From Nephrocerus scutellatus (Eukaryota; Arthropoda; Insecta; Diptera; Pipunculidae), in contig OX352761.1 in NCBI GenBank assembly GCA_947095585.1, positions 59,326,832 through 59,390,831 on the forward strand: 64,000 nucleotides of DNA, in the 5' to 3' direction. The notes beneath the pieces were generated by a model. It ran no database searches and was not told the origin of the DNA. It saw only the letters and a list, made by a program, of their open reading frames with translations. Both the position numbers and the translations under genes were made by a program. Below are positions 42,260 to 53,785 of this stretch, piece after piece. Numbering within the stretch: position 1 is the first letter of the stretch; every line of letters starts with the position of its first letter.

Positions 42260-44620
42260 TTCATGGGTAAATAATGAAAATTCTGCCATGAATTACGATC
42301 CTTCGATTTCTTACAAGGACGATCGTATAGTATCAATAGGTACTATGTCAGTAGTGTGTGAACATTGCTTGGCATTGAAATTCAAGGACGAATCGAAAGG
42401 CATGTGTTGCTTACAAGGAAAAGTCAAATTAGAAGAAATTCTCCCTCCACCTGAACCACTTCACTCTCTTCTTACAGGTGATCATCAGAAATCCAAACAA
42501 TTCATGCGCAATTACGCCGTTATAATAACGCATTTCAAATGACCTCTTTTAAGAGTAAGCAAGTCGTTGAGCGTGGGTTCATGCCTACATTTAAAATTCA
42601 AGGGCAAGTGTACCACTTAGCTGGGAGCTTGCTACCACTTCGACATGATGATCACAAATTTCTGCAAATATATTTCATTGCAGATCTAGATACACAAGCA
42701 TCTACGCGGTGTTCAAGTGTTGCACAGCCAATTGATAGAGATTTGATTAGATCTCTCCAAGATATGTTACATTCTCATAATTGCTACATACAGTCTTTCA
42801 AAACTGCGATTGAGAGTGTTCCAGCAGATACTCCTGACTTTAATGTCGTAATCCATGCAAATAAAGTTCCTGTTGGAGAACACAGAGGACTATACAATGC
42901 GTCTTCCACGAGTGAAGTAGCAGTGGTGATAGCTGGACAGCAATTTGACAAAAGAGATATTGTATTGCATAGTCGTGATGATAATTTGCAAAAAATTTCA
43001 GAGTTACACAGATCTTATGACAGCTTACAATATCCGTTGATGCTATGTCGTGGAGAAAATGGTTATGCCATTAATATTTCCCAAGTTGACCCTATCGGTG
43101 GTACACCTCTGCGTAAAACAGTGTCATGTATGAACTACTATGGTAGCATGTATAATGACAAGACGTAACAATTTCAACACTATGGGGCTCTTGGAAGACG
43201 ATTCTCACTGGGAAAACACATTATCAGAAGCAGCTGTTTGTAGTTCAGCTACATTATTAAGATATTTATTTTCCGTCATAGTAGCGTTTTGTCAAGTAAC
43301 TGATTCTGTTAATCTATGGAATAAATTTCAAGAAAATGGTTATGCCATTAATATTTCCCAAGTTGACCCTATCGGTGGTTCACCTCTGCGTAAACCAGTG
43401 TCATGTATGAACTACTATTGCTACCGTATAATGACAAGACGTAACAATTTTAACACTTTGCTTAGATATGGAATGTTAACAAACCAATACTTGGTAGATC
43501 AATATGCGAAAATTGAATCTGAGAGATTGGCCTACATCCGTAATAATCAAACCAAATTGAGAGCCGAAAATTACGTTCATCTTCAGGATGCTTTACAGGC
43601 GAATGAACACCGCAACGGCATTGGGCAGTTGGTTATACTACCTTCATCATTCACAGGTGGACCTCGATATTTACACGAAAAATCGCAAGACTTAAGACTT
43701 ACGTCAGAAATTACGGCAAACCTGATTTATTTATAACTGCAACATGTAACCCAAATTGGCCGGAAATCAAAGAAAATATTAACACCAATTTAACTCCACA
43801 AGACAGACAGGATATAGTTAACAGAGTCTTCCATTTAAAAGTACAGAAACTCCTGCACCTCATTAACAAGTCTCATATATTCGGTCCGCCGCGCTGTCAT
43901 GTGTACAGAATAGAATTCTGTATGCTGGTGTGGTTAGTGAAAAAAATTAGACCAAACCAAATTGACAGGGTTATTTTAGCTGAATTACCGGATAAAGATG
44001 AAGATCATATCCTGTACGAAATCGTAAAGAAACATAAGTCCCGCAAGGGCCGTGGACTTTAAACCCGAATTCTTCATGTATGCGAGATTCTAAATGCAGC
44101 AAAAAATTTCCTAAGTCGTTCCAAACTCAAACAAGATATTGATAACCGATGGATCGTTCCCTATAATCCGCTCCTTTTGAAAATTTTTGATGCCCACATC
44201 AACGTAGTCAATCCAATATGTTACTAAGTACATTAATAAAGGCAGTGATCAAGCCACTTTCAGCATACAATCACCAAATGAAGTGGAAAAATATCAATCT
44301 GGACGTTACATCTGCAGCTCTGAAGCTGTATGGAGGATTTTATCATTCGAAGTGCACGACCGGGCTCCCACAATTGTCCACCTTGCAGTTCATTTAGAAA
44401 ATGGACAAAGAGTATATTTCACTGAGAACAATATACAAGAAGTTGTTAATAACCCGCGGGATACAACATTGACAGCATTCTTCAAGTTATGTGCTCAAGA
44501 TCATTTCGCGAAAACACTGACATATGACAGAGTTCCAAGTTACTATACATGGAACCAGAGTTCTAAAACTTTTCAACGGCGAAAACAAGGTACTGCGGTT
44601 GATGGTTTCCCCGGAGTAAA
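42108..44620 (+). pseudogene. Helitron Rep: Helitron-like N domain and Y2 region, HUH segment missing
   Basis: Pieces in several frames. ALKFKDESKGMCC near 42380, YFIADLDTQASTRCS near 42690 and GLYNASSTSEVAVVIAG near 42895 lead to the N domain RYGMLTNQYLVDQYAKIESE near 43480. Then ITATCNPNWPEI (43735) and FGPPRCHVYRIEF (43880) follow. Where family members continue with a GLPHAH-type motif, this copy goes straight to CMLVWLVKKIRPNQID. The paired tyrosines survive as YVTKYINKG near 44217. Stops near 43170, 43736, 44060 and 44226 and a 277-bp rearranged insertion at 43181-43457 complete the damage. Confidence 0.87.
43055..43458 (+). repeat. Rearranged insertion: 120-bp tandem copy plus 157-bp copy of downstream DNA
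   Basis: 43055-43182 and 43332-43458 are near-identical (GGTTATGCCATTAATATTTC, GTGTCATGTATGAACTAC, AGACGTAACAATTT). The spacer 43181-43337 is a 157-bp copy of 44784-44940 in the same orientation (GGGGCTCTTGGAAGACGATT), with two mismatches noticed. Junctions share CTATGG and GAAAAT. Confidence 0.92.
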
Positions 44621-46570
44621 AAAAAACGGATGCTCTTGGCAGAGTCTACGTGATTCATCCCAACAACAACCAATGCTTTTATCTGAGAATGTTACTGCAT
44701 ATTGTAAAAGGCCCGACATCCTTTGCACACCTAAGAACTGTACAAGGTGTTGTTTACAATACTTATCAAGCAGCATGCAAAGCTATGGGGCTCTTGGAAG
44801 ACGATTCTCACTGGGAAAACACATTATCAGAAGCAGCTGTTTGTAGTTCAGCTACATCATTAAGATATTTATTTTCCGTCATAGTAGCGTTTTGTCAAGT
44901 AACTGATTCTGTAAATCTATGGAATAAATTTCAAGAAAATATGGCCAGTGATATTCTGATTCGGCGACGGCGAGAGTTAAACTCAGATGAGGTACAATAT
45001 GATCAAAACATATTTGACGAAGCATTATTTGAATTGAACAAAGTAGTGCAATTACTTTCGGGTAAATCGATCAAGGATTTTGGGCTGCCGATGCCAGCTA
45101 ATAACTCTAATCAGAATAAACTCAGATTTAACTAACAGTGCCGAATACACAAGAGAAACATCATACGATCAAACGAGACTTTTACAAAATATAGCTCAAG
45201 ATGAGCCACGATTAAACATCGATCAGAAAAAAGTATTCACTGCATTACTATCAACAATTGATAACAATGAAGGGAAATTGTTTTTCGTTGATGCCCCAGG
45301 AGGTACAGGAAAAACATTTTTAATCAATCTGCTTTTAAAAAAAGTGAGATCTACCGGAAAAATTGCGTTAGCTGTTGCGTCATCCGGCATTGCCGCTACG
45401 CTTTTGGAAGGAGGCCGAACCGCACACTCTACATTCAAGCTCCCGCTGAAAATCGCCACATATGATAATAACAGCGTCTGTAGTGTTTCTAAACGGAGCA
45501 ATACAGGAAAATTGATGCGTGACTGCTCATTAATAGTCTGGGACGAAGCTACCATGTCAAACAAGACGTCTGTGGAAGCACTGGGTAGGACAATGAGCGA
45601 TTTGCGCAACAAAAATTCACCTATGGGTGGATGTACAATTCTGTTCTCAGGTGATTTCCGTCAAATCCTACCAGTTGTGACTCGAGGAACACGTGCTGAC
45701 GAAATAAATGCTTCCCTAAAAAGATCCAACCTTTGGCCACATGTCAATAAATTAAAGCTTAAAACTAATATGAGGGTTTCGTCATCTTCGCGTGAGAACA
45801 GCCTATTTCCAGAGATGCTGCTAAAAGTTAGCAATGGAGAGTTAACACACAGTGAGGGAAGGATTAACCTAGAAAACCTTTGTGTTTTGATAGACAACAT
45901 CCAAGAGTTAGTCAACAATGTCTATCCTGACATTGATAACATAAGTTATAAGACAATATCTTGGTTTAAAGAAAGAGCGATTCTGTCACCAACTAACGAA
46001 CAAGTAGATAAGGTAAATAACTTGATTCTTTCAAAGATTGATGCGCCGACGAAAATATACTACTCGGCCGATACTGTTCTCGATTTGGAAGAAGCTTCTC
46101 ATTTTCCTACAGAATTTCTAAACTCTTTGAACCCGTCTGGACTCCCTCCTCACAAAATGGTGTTGAAAGTAGGTTGTCCTGTTATTTTATTAAGAAACAT
46201 GAATCCACCTAAACTTTGCAATGGCACGCGTTTGCTGGTAAAATCACTGAAAACTTTTATAATAGAGTGCACAATACTCACAGGATGTGGTACCGGAGAA
46301 GATGTATTGATTCCCCGAATCCCTCTGATACCATCGGATTTACCCTTCCAATTTAAACGTTTACAGTTTCCGGTTAAGATATCTTTTGCAATGACCATTA
46401 ATAAATCGCAGGGTCAAACCTTCAACGTTGCAGGCTTAGATTTGAGCGTTGACTGTTTTTCACATGGCCAACTGTATGTCGCTCTTTCAAGAGTAACCTC
46501 TAGAGAAAACATGTTTGTATTGCCTAATGACAAGAAAGCTGTGAACGTTGTATATAAAGACATTCTGTAA
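44621..46570 (+). pseudogene. Helitron PIF1-like helicase domain
   Basis: A Helitron middle region (VIHPNNNQCFYLRMLLHIVK, GLLEDDSHWENTLSEAA) runs in one frame to 45135. The helicase then occupies an open stretch of 496 codons from 45080 (real coding probably enters near 45130). Walker A GGTGKT is at residues 74-79, Walker B WDEA at 154-157, and GDFRQ at 191-195. Motifs VI-type TINKSQGQTF and LYVALSRVTS lie near the end. This is a superfamily 1B helicase that unwinds the transposing strand. The helicase alone looks intact over its length; the Met at 45080 lies in a shifted frame start and is not a natural start. Confidence 0.92.
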
Positions 46571-46834
46571 TATATTAATTGTTGTAAAAATAAAATAAAT
46601 AGGTTAAAATGTAAAAAGTAAAAAGGTAAAAATGTAGTGTATGAATATATTCCAAAGATAGAAGGAAATCTTCATGGTATAGGGAAAGGGGAATTGTTTT
46701 ACTCCAAATTTAACGAGTGCGGGCCACGGGCAGTAATGAATCAATCAAAACTACTGGATCGATTTTAATCATTTTTTTAGTGAGTGACATAGGCTATATA
46801 TTTTATACCCGTGCGAAGCCGGAGCGGGCCGCTA
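46571..46834 (+). other. Helitron 3' terminal region
   Basis: Non-coding tail with GGGCCACGGGCAGTAATGAA near 46720 and the terminal CCGTGCGAAGCCGGAGCGGG. The 9-bp palindrome GCGGGCCGC at 46824-46832 is the likely terminator hairpin of rolling-circle transposition, followed by CTAT. Confidence 0.75.
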
Positions 46835-47901
46835 TTTGTAGAATATAGATAAGTATAAGATAGATGTAGATATCATTTAATTGTCTACACAGCAACATAG
46901 TATGTTGCGATAGCAGAATTGTCAACACAGCAACATAGTATGTCGCGATAGCAGTCGCTGCCCTCGTCTCGCCACATGCCATTGGAGTTAGATGGCAACA
47001 AAGTAATGCCATCTGAGACGAATGACGAACGAATAAACAACACACAGAGAATAGCACCGTCAGCATAATACCCCGAGGCGATTATGAATAAAGAGGGTGA
47101 CACCGTTAGCCAAATCACCCAAGACGACGATGGCAAATTGGAGGAAGATTGATAGTAGCTGGAATGTGCGGAGTTGCAGAGGACGTGGAAAACCAAGGCG
47201 TATGCTTGGTACCAGTTGCTGATGTACAGCAGCAGTAGTTCATGTCAACTTTTTGAACAAGTCGGTCGGCGGTCACGATCTAATTTGCGTTGAATAATTT
47301 CATCCAAAACGGAAACAATCGTCGATTTATAATCGCTGTGTCTGGTGCTGTTGAATAATTTAAACGACAAGAACATCACACTGAATCACCAAAAGAAGTC
47401 AAATAAAATCCTTGCGACAAAAATGGCTGAACTCGAACAGCGGATACAGGCGTTTCCGGTGATTGTTCAACCGCAACCAATGGTTTCTCACCATCACAGA
47501 TTCTTTTGCACGGATATTGTTCATCAAGCGTGGATACTGCTAACACTAATACCATCAAAACAAAGTCATCATCTCGTAACGTTACCGCAGATTCGGGAAC
47601 AAAAAAGCAGTTACGTTAAAAAGTATTTTTATTCAAGTTTTTAAATTTTTTAAATAATTTATTTTATTTGAGTAGTTTTTAGAAGTAGAATTTTTATTGA
47701 CTTTCTGTCTCAGTATCTGTGCGTGCATTTTTAGTTTGTTAGGCCTGGTACTACAAACGAATCAGTAACGTTTTCACTGTTGAGTGGTTGGTTCGTAGAA
47801 ATTCTTTCTTTTATTGTTATTTTTAATATTTTTTGATTTTTTATTATATTATTTTACGTATATTATCATCATCTTGACGGGTTCGGTATTTTTACTTTGT
47901 A
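46835..47901. other. No gene recognised; short direct repeat
   Basis: Near 46885-46955 a 38-bp direct repeat (ACACAGCAACATAGTATGT and GCGATAGCAG) occurs twice. At 47345-47644 a 99-codon plus-strand frame (contains MAELEQRIQAFPVIVQPQP) has weak coding character and could be a scrap of an element ORF1 or gag, but I cannot identify it. The rest is AT-rich. Confidence 0.4.
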
Positions 47902-48577
47902 AAATGAACTCTTATTTTGAAATTCATTTCACAAATATTCGCGGCATTAAAAGTAATTTCAACTCGATCGTAGCACATATTGACGCGAATAAACCTAAGG
48001 TTCTAAGTTTATGAGTACCTAATTTTAATATTCCAAACAGTAATCCCATGTTCAATACGATATGGATTGAAATTAAAATTTCAAACCATTCGATGTTTAT
48101 TTGTTCCCTTTATCGTAGTCCTAATTTGTCACCTGATGACACTAATATTGAGTTTAATTACTTATCAGACACTATAGACAAGATTTACAAATCATCACCA
48201 ACATCAGAATTGGTAGTCTTGGGTGATTTTAATGTCCACAATGATTCATGGTTGACCTATTCGAATGGTAGAGATCGATCTGGTGAGACCGCTGAACTAT
48301 TTTCAAATATTAATCTTTTCACCAAACTCGTTGATAAGCCAACTAGGTATCCCGATACTACTGGTCAATCACCTCACCTTTTAGATTTATTTCTTACTAC
48401 TATGCCAGATAAATATTCTGCTATCTACTCCATTAGGTCTTTCTGACCATGCTTTGGTAGTATCCAAATTTTCAATAACACCAGCCCTTATAGAGCCTAC
48501 AAGTAAAAGGCTACTCTGGCACCATAAAAATGCTAACTAACTGGGAGCTCCTGAAACAATTTTATAGCTCAATTTAA
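47902..48577 (+). pseudogene. CR1/jockey-like LINE family A, copy 1 (endonuclease part)
   Basis: A plus-strand endonuclease fragment: MNSYFEIHFTNIRGIKSNFN, a small internal deletion, IWIEIKISNHSMFICSLYRS, LVVLGDFNVHNDSW and HLLDLFLTTMPDKYS. Compared with the copy at 62816 about 90 bp after VLSL are missing, together with a short stretch before the SDHALV block, and the fragment ends near 48577. Nothing of RT follows. Confidence 0.85.
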
Positions 48578-48659
48578 TAATTTTGTTTGTAATCGTTTTG
48601 TGAACTTGTAAAGAGCTATTTGTTTTGCGATATCGAGTCACAGTATTAGTCACATCATT

Positions 48660-48805
48660 GTGTTACATTTTTTAATTTTGGGTCTTTTAGGGTCTTTAGG
48701 GGTTCTTTTGGGGGTCTTTAATGATTTTTGGGTATTTTGAGGGACTTTCGGAGGTCTTTTTGTGATTCTTTTCGGGGTCTTTTGTGGTCTTTTGGAGATA
48801 TTTTT
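48660..48805. repeat. GGTCTTTT minisatellite, block 1
   Basis: Degenerate 12-20-bp units around GGGTCTTTT(A/G)GGG recur about nine times. Related blocks are at 57117-57335, 57590-57715 and 59950-60185. Minus-strand frames across it are Pro/Lys-rich by composition only. Confidence 0.85.
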
Positions 48806-49447
48806 GACCACAAAATCAAAGAAGAAGCTGTCAAACGACATTTGCGCACGTAACCCAACCAATTGGAATCTATTGGAACATAAATAAAATAACGACTTTT
48901 GCTGGACAGATCGCGAATCAACACAAATTTAATTTTATTTTAAGTTAGGCTGGAATGAGTTTTTCAAAGTTTTCAGTTCACCGAAAACATTCAATAGCGT
49001 TATTTCCTCAAAATATATCCAATTTATCGTTTTCCAAATACAACATAACGAACAAAGCAATTTTTGCTGTTTATCCGAATTTTTCGACTTTCCTTTGTAA
49101 TTGTCTTTGTTTCCTAGTACTATAACGAACAAAACAAAAAAAGAATTACGCAAATCCATCGTTTGAATCGTGAGTTTTTTTTTTTTTTTTTTAAACTTAT
49201 TCTCATACCTACCAAATATGCATGAAAAATTTCATAACAATCGGTCGAGCCGTTTCGGAGCAGTTGGGACCCAAACACCGTTTGTTTGTTTTTGTTTCCC
49301 AATTAAATTTTATATCTGTCCTTAATAGGACATTAGGTAATTGATTGTACATACATTTCACGGGATATAACAATACAAGGATAAGATCATTATCTTCATA
49401 CTTCTTTTTTGGTTTTATTTACATATACATACATATACAATTTATGA
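48806..49447. other. No gene seen; repeat-like motif
   Basis: AT-rich. A 20-base T run lies near 49175. At about 49210-49265 the text ATTTCATAACAATCGGTCGA followed by GCCGTTTCGGAG resembles a segment common in insect dispersed repeats. No coding signal was recognised. Confidence 0.45.
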
Positions 49448-49769
49448 TTTTTTTTTTTTTTTTTTTTTTTTCTTAGGCATTTCATCTTTGATGTAGGTCT
49501 ACAGGTCTGCGTCTTTTAAGTCGTCTTCTTCTGATGGTTTCCTGATAGGGTAAAGCTTGTAGGTCATTGTTTGTGTGCGTGGACAACTCTCTTATGTGTT
49601 GTGTGCTCATATTTCTTATTTCTTCATTGATTGAAGGTATGCCAAGAGCACGATGTATACTGTCATTAGATATATACCAAGGTTCATCTATAATTGTCCG
49701 AAGGATTTTGTTTTGCAGTCTTTGAATAACGGCTACATTTGATGTACTGGCGGTGCTCCATATCTGTAT

Positions 49770-50577
49770 TCAATATGTCCTGATAGGTTTGATTATGGTT
49801 TTGTATATTAGCAGTTTGTTTTCTGTCGATAGTTTTGAACTTTTTTTTAAGAGCCAATAAAGTTGTCTAAATTTGATTTTAATTTGGTTTCGTTTTTGTG
49901 TTATGTGATGTTTCCATGTCAGTTTGTTGTCTATGTGAATTCCCAGGTATTTGGCATGGTTGTCAATAGGAATTTGCTTATTGTTTAAATAAATGGCTTG
50001 AGAGCTAAAACTTCTTTTGGTGGTATAAATTACTTGTACTGTTTTATCTTCATTGACGTGAATTCCCCATCTGCTGAACCAGTCAACTGTTTTGTCCAGT
50101 ATGTCTTGTATTGTGTTGGTAGCCGTTTGAAGGCAATTATGAGAGGAAAGAATCACCGTGGCATCTGCAAATGTTGCTACCATTGTGTTTAGATTCCTTG
50201 GTTTTGGTATGTCAGCTGTATATAAAAGGTATAATATCGGTCCCAAAACACTTCCTTGAGGAACACATGCGTCTAGTCCTAGACCAAGTGTTGTCCAGTT
50301 TTAATAGAGGTGGTTGGTAGATGCTACCTTTCTTAAGTTTTTTATTTAGTTTCCACAGTGAGTAGTTAGTTGAACTAGCTGATAAATTTGATAAAAATTT
50401 ATTGGTGTTGTGATTATTATGTGTCTGTAAGAGTTTTTTTAGTTCTTTCGTCGACTTGTTCAGTTTTTCCTTGTCGTGTGGGGATCTGTTAGCTTGCCAT
50501 ACCTTTCGCAGTCTCCGTTTTTCTTGATTTTTTGTTGAATTGATTGCGGTGTCAAGTCGTTGAATTGTTTGGTTTTA
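49770..50577 (-). pseudogene. jockey-like ORF2 reverse transcriptase, deleted
   Basis: After the MITE the linker reads RLRKVWQANRSPHDKEKLNK and LSASSTNYSLWK. It then jumps near 50300 to VPQGSVLGP-like text split over two frames and the open piece MGPILYLLYTADIPKPRNLN. The fingers and motif A are missing. The catalytic block reads ATFADATVILSS, where the family has two Asp, so the second Asp is Ala. The thumb follows (WGIHVNEDKTVQVIYTTKR, YLGIHIDNKLTWKHHI). The frame ends at 49770. Confidence 0.87.
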
Positions 50578-50837
50578 GAGTCCCCGCACACTGGAGACTT
50601 TCTGTCGGCCGATAGTTTGAATCAGTATGAACATGTATGCAAGTGCGCAGACACAACGATTTGGTATCGGCCAAATACGACAAATAAGTTGAATGTGCGA
50701 CACGATTGCCATTCAACTTTGTCTTTGTCTGTGCACTCACCACTAACCCGACTGTTTAATCGGCACAGTGTGCGCACTGGCAGCCGAAAACGACCAAACT
50801 ATCGGCCGATAAAAAAGTCTCTAGTGTGCGGGGACTC
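50578..50837. mobile_element. 260-bp PIF/Harbinger-type MITE
   Basis: Terminal inverted repeats of about 40 bp: GAGTCCCCGCACACTGGAGA at the left and TCTCTAGTGTGCGGGGACTC at the right, extending inward to TCGGCCGATAGTTT and its complement AAACTATCGGCCGA. The flanks are TTA on both sides (50575-50577 and 50838-50840), a 3-bp duplication typical of PIF/Harbinger. There is no coding. It sits inside the jockey-like ORF2 and is therefore younger. Confidence 0.9.
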
Positions 50838-50840
50838 TTA

Positions 50841-51690
50841 ATCTCTGGAGTTGATTTTATTGCAGCGAATTGGATTGTGTCATTTAGATGGGTAATGGCA
50901 CTTTCGAGTTCGTTTGGTGTTTTAAGAGACATCTTAAGTTCTATTCTCTCGTCAATTATTTCGCGAAATGTGGTCCAGTCTGTTTTATGGCTCCTGGAGT
51001 TTGAAGTCTTGGATTTGTTTGAAATTCAATTATAATGGGTGAATGGTCAGAAGATAATTCAAGGCAAGATTTTATTGTCAAATATTTCTGGTTAATATTC
51101 CTAACTATGCAGAAGTCTATGAGGTCCGGTATTTTTCTAGTGTCCGTTGGCCAGTGTGTGGGTTCTCCAGTGCTTATGTACTTACAATTGGTTTTTATTA
51201 TAGCGTCTAGTAGGTTTTTCCCTTTTTTGTATGTGAGCCTGGATCCACAGTCAGTATGCTTAGCATTGAAGTCTCCCCCTGCAATGAATCGTAAACCCAG
51301 GCTTTTGATGTAGTCCATATATTGTGTTGTACTGATTATGTGTTTTGGTGGACAATATAGTGAGGATATTATTAGAGGTCCTTGTAAATCTTCTATTTGA
51401 ATTGACGCAGATTGTATGTGTTCTTTTTTGTACTCTTGCAGTTCTATGTATTTAATATCTTGTCTAACCAGGATTGCTGCACCACCGCGGGATCGTCCAC
51501 TAGGGTGATTTGTGTGGTGTATGTTATATTTTGGAATTTTAAAATAGCTTTTATTCGTGAAGTGTGTTTCAGAAATTAAGGCAATATCAACGGAATTGTC
51601 TTTGACGAACTGCTTCAATTCCAACGCATGTCGTATTAGGCCATCTGCGTTCCAAACAACTATTTTTAATTTTTTATTGTGTCTGTCCAT
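50841..51690 (-). pseudogene. jockey-like ORF2 endonuclease
   Basis: The open frame 51690-50956 is a full jockey-type endonuclease: KIVVWNADGLIRHALELKQF, LISETHF, SRGGAAILVRQDI, ISSLYCPP, GGDFNAKHTDCGSR, PDLIDFCIV and SSDHSPIIIEF. All expected active-site motifs are present. It overlaps ORF1 by 17 bp, the normal jockey arrangement. The protein then runs into a frame break and the MITE. Confidence 0.9.
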
Positions 51691-53225
51691 TAATTTTTGT
51701 CATTAATAGAGAAAGGATATTCATCATGTTAGAAATTTGTGTTATAAGTTGTTTCATCATGATTTTTATTTCTGTAAGGTCGTCAAATGTATTTCCTGTG
51801 TTAGTGTGTGTTTGTTCGTTTTTGCTCTGTTTATTTGAGGTGGTGCCATATGAAGTAGTTTGTGCAAGCCTTGGGGTAGATGTATTCGTTGCGTTAGTTT
51901 GTATTTGATCGTTAATGACTTGTGTGCTTTGTGTGCTTAGCTCCACCTCATTCGATGTGACTTGTGCATAAGTTAGGGTATGATTTGTGTATGGTTCACG
52001 TGTATCGGCTGTTTCAGTTCTGGGATTATTGTCGTTGGTTGTCAGTTTTTTTTTCCGTAAGGTAGGATATCTCTTAACTTTGAGAGCTTTGTATATTTCA
52101 CAACCTTTGTAATTTGCGGTGTGTTTTTCTCCACACAAAGCACATTTTACGCCATTACTGTTTGGTCCAAGTGCGAATTCAATAGTTTTATGTTTTCCTG
52201 CGCATTTAACGCAGGTGGGTTCCTTTGTGCAAAAATTTTTGGTATGTCCGTATTTCTGGCAGTTCGTGCATTGTGGTATAAGCCTTTTTTGATGCGGTAG
52301 TTCGAACGATATTTTACAGTGTAGTAAATGGGTAATGCTGTAAATATTTTTGTTTTCTTTTTGCTGTTTTCGAGTTCTATAGACAAGAGTGGTAGGTGAT
52401 GTTTGGTGCCCCTTTGTAATATGTTATGTATATTTTTAACATTGTGGCCTAGTTCGGTAAGTTCTTTTTTAATTTCATCTTGGTCAGCGGAGTGGTGCAT
52501 GTTTCGAAGCATGACCCGAAATCCTCTTTGTTCTTTGGGTTTGTATGTGTAATACTGTGTGTTTTTTTCTTGAAGTAACTTTACTATAATTGTATAAGTT
52601 ATGGAATCTATGGGCTGGATTTTTATTTCATCGTTTGGCAGCACTCTTAATTCATATGAATTTTTTGTTGTCTCATGATCTAGAGCGTTGGTTAGGACAT
52701 TTATATATTTTACTCCTTGGACATAAATTGATGGTGGTTTGGATATTTTCTTAGGTGCTTCTTTGTCTTCAATATGGGTAGTGTCGGTCTCGTTTTCATC
52801 GTCTGTTGATAATTTGTCAAATCGATTAGATGATTTAATATTTGGCTGACTAAGCCAGTAGTTTTTAAGGTGTTTTGATTTTTAAATTTTTTGGTATTGT
52901 CCGTTGTTTTAAGCGGTGAGGTTCTGTTCCTTTTTTGGGATGAGGGTTGATTGTTAGGAACATCTTTCATCTTATGATTGGGCTGCTGTATTTTAACTGG
53001 AACATGTTTTAGTGGGTCCATAGATGTGATTGATGTTGATGTAGTGGTGCTAAAAATAGGTGTAACGTTTGTTGCAATAAGGCTTGTTGTTGTCGAAGTG
53101 CTTGTCGCTGTATTAATAATTTTAGAATTTGTCGTTGTTGTTGGTGTTGTGGTGGGAATTGAGATTATTCTGGTAGTAGGTGGTGTGTTGTTGTGCGTAG
53201 CCCAGCTCGCTACGCTCATATTCAA
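51674..53225 (-). pseudogene. jockey-like ORF1 (gag-like)
   Basis: Three frames. The N-terminal piece (53225-52710) is Thr/Ser/Asn-rich and of low complexity. The middle piece (52644-52147) has FRVMLRNMHHSADQDEIKKE and LPLLSIELENSKKKTKIFT, the RNA-binding core of jockey ORF1. Around 52270-52130, in a shifted frame, the knuckles CTNCQKYGHTKNFC and CALCGEKHTANYKGC are readable. The last piece (52138-51674) is the linker VKRYPTLRKKK and a polar tail. Two frameshifts disable it. Confidence 0.85.
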
Positions 53226-53235
53226 ATGATTTTTA

Positions 53236-53785
53236 GTTTTTCAATTTGTTTTTTTTTTTGTTTTTTTTGTTTCGTAGTATTTATTACAATCGACTGAATT
53301 AATGTGTTTTTTATATATTTTTTTAACTACTGGTAACTCTATAATTGTAGACATGAAGTTTTGGTGGAATTGTGTTATATAGTTTTAGGCGCTTGCGATT
53401 TCGGTTCAGTGTAAGGTTTGTTTGTCTTTTTCTGGATATGACAATTGACAAATCTTTACGGCTCTTTGTCTATTTCTCTCTTTTCCACACTGAATCCAAA
53501 TAAGTTTAGTGCGGGTTTTATTTATTTATGTATTAATAGGAATGTGTTACTTGAAATAAACAATTATTTTGCAATTCACCTTTAAATCCTAGTACTGCTA
53601 GGATGTGCACTTCAATTTGCAAGTGAGCAGCAAACAATGCTCTTTCCAGCGATGTACAATATGTGTATTATTTAGATGAAACGCTTTCAGAGTTTTTTTT
53701 TTCACACAGTTAATATAGACTACTTGTCACTTTGAACAGAGATGCTACACAAACACCGTGACACGAGATTTTTATATATTAGATT
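53236..53785. other. No gene seen
   Basis: AT-rich DNA upstream of the jockey-like element. The first 50 bp are T-rich and may be its 5' untranslated region. No motif recognised in the rest. Confidence 0.45.

Larger units (their letters stand above)
41543..46834 (+). mobile_element. RepHel Helitron, defective
   Basis: A plus-strand rolling-circle transposon. An N-terminal basic repeat domain, the Helitron-like N domain, a Rep nuclease and a PIF1-like helicase follow in order from 41876 to 46570. The 3' end near 46834 carries ACCCGTGCGAAGCCGGAGCG followed by the palindrome GCGGGCCGC and CTAT where CTAG is typical. The 5' end is not certain and may lie in the inverted-repeat unit just upstream. 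The Rep HUH segment is deleted and there are at least five frame breaks, so it is not autonomous. Confidence 0.87.
49448..53235 (-). mobile_element. jockey-like LINE, minus strand, carrying a MITE
   Basis: ORF1 (53225-51674) and ORF2 (51690 to about 49770) in the usual overlapping order. The poly(A) tail is visible as a run of about 27 T at 49449-49475 on the plus strand. ORF2 is interrupted by a 260-bp inverted-repeat element at 50578-50837 and has lost a large part of RT. The element looks 5' nearly complete, but the copy is dead. Confidence 0.88.

Noticed and set aside
47345..47644. 99-codon plus-strand frame as a possible host gene
   Set aside because: No domain, no flanking gene structure, and it sits between a Helitron end and a LINE fragment. 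Kept only as an unassigned stretch.
52978..53229. Plus-strand Val/Ile-rich frame resembling a membrane protein
   Set aside because: Antisense of the Thr/Asn-rich low-complexity N-terminus of jockey-like ORF1.
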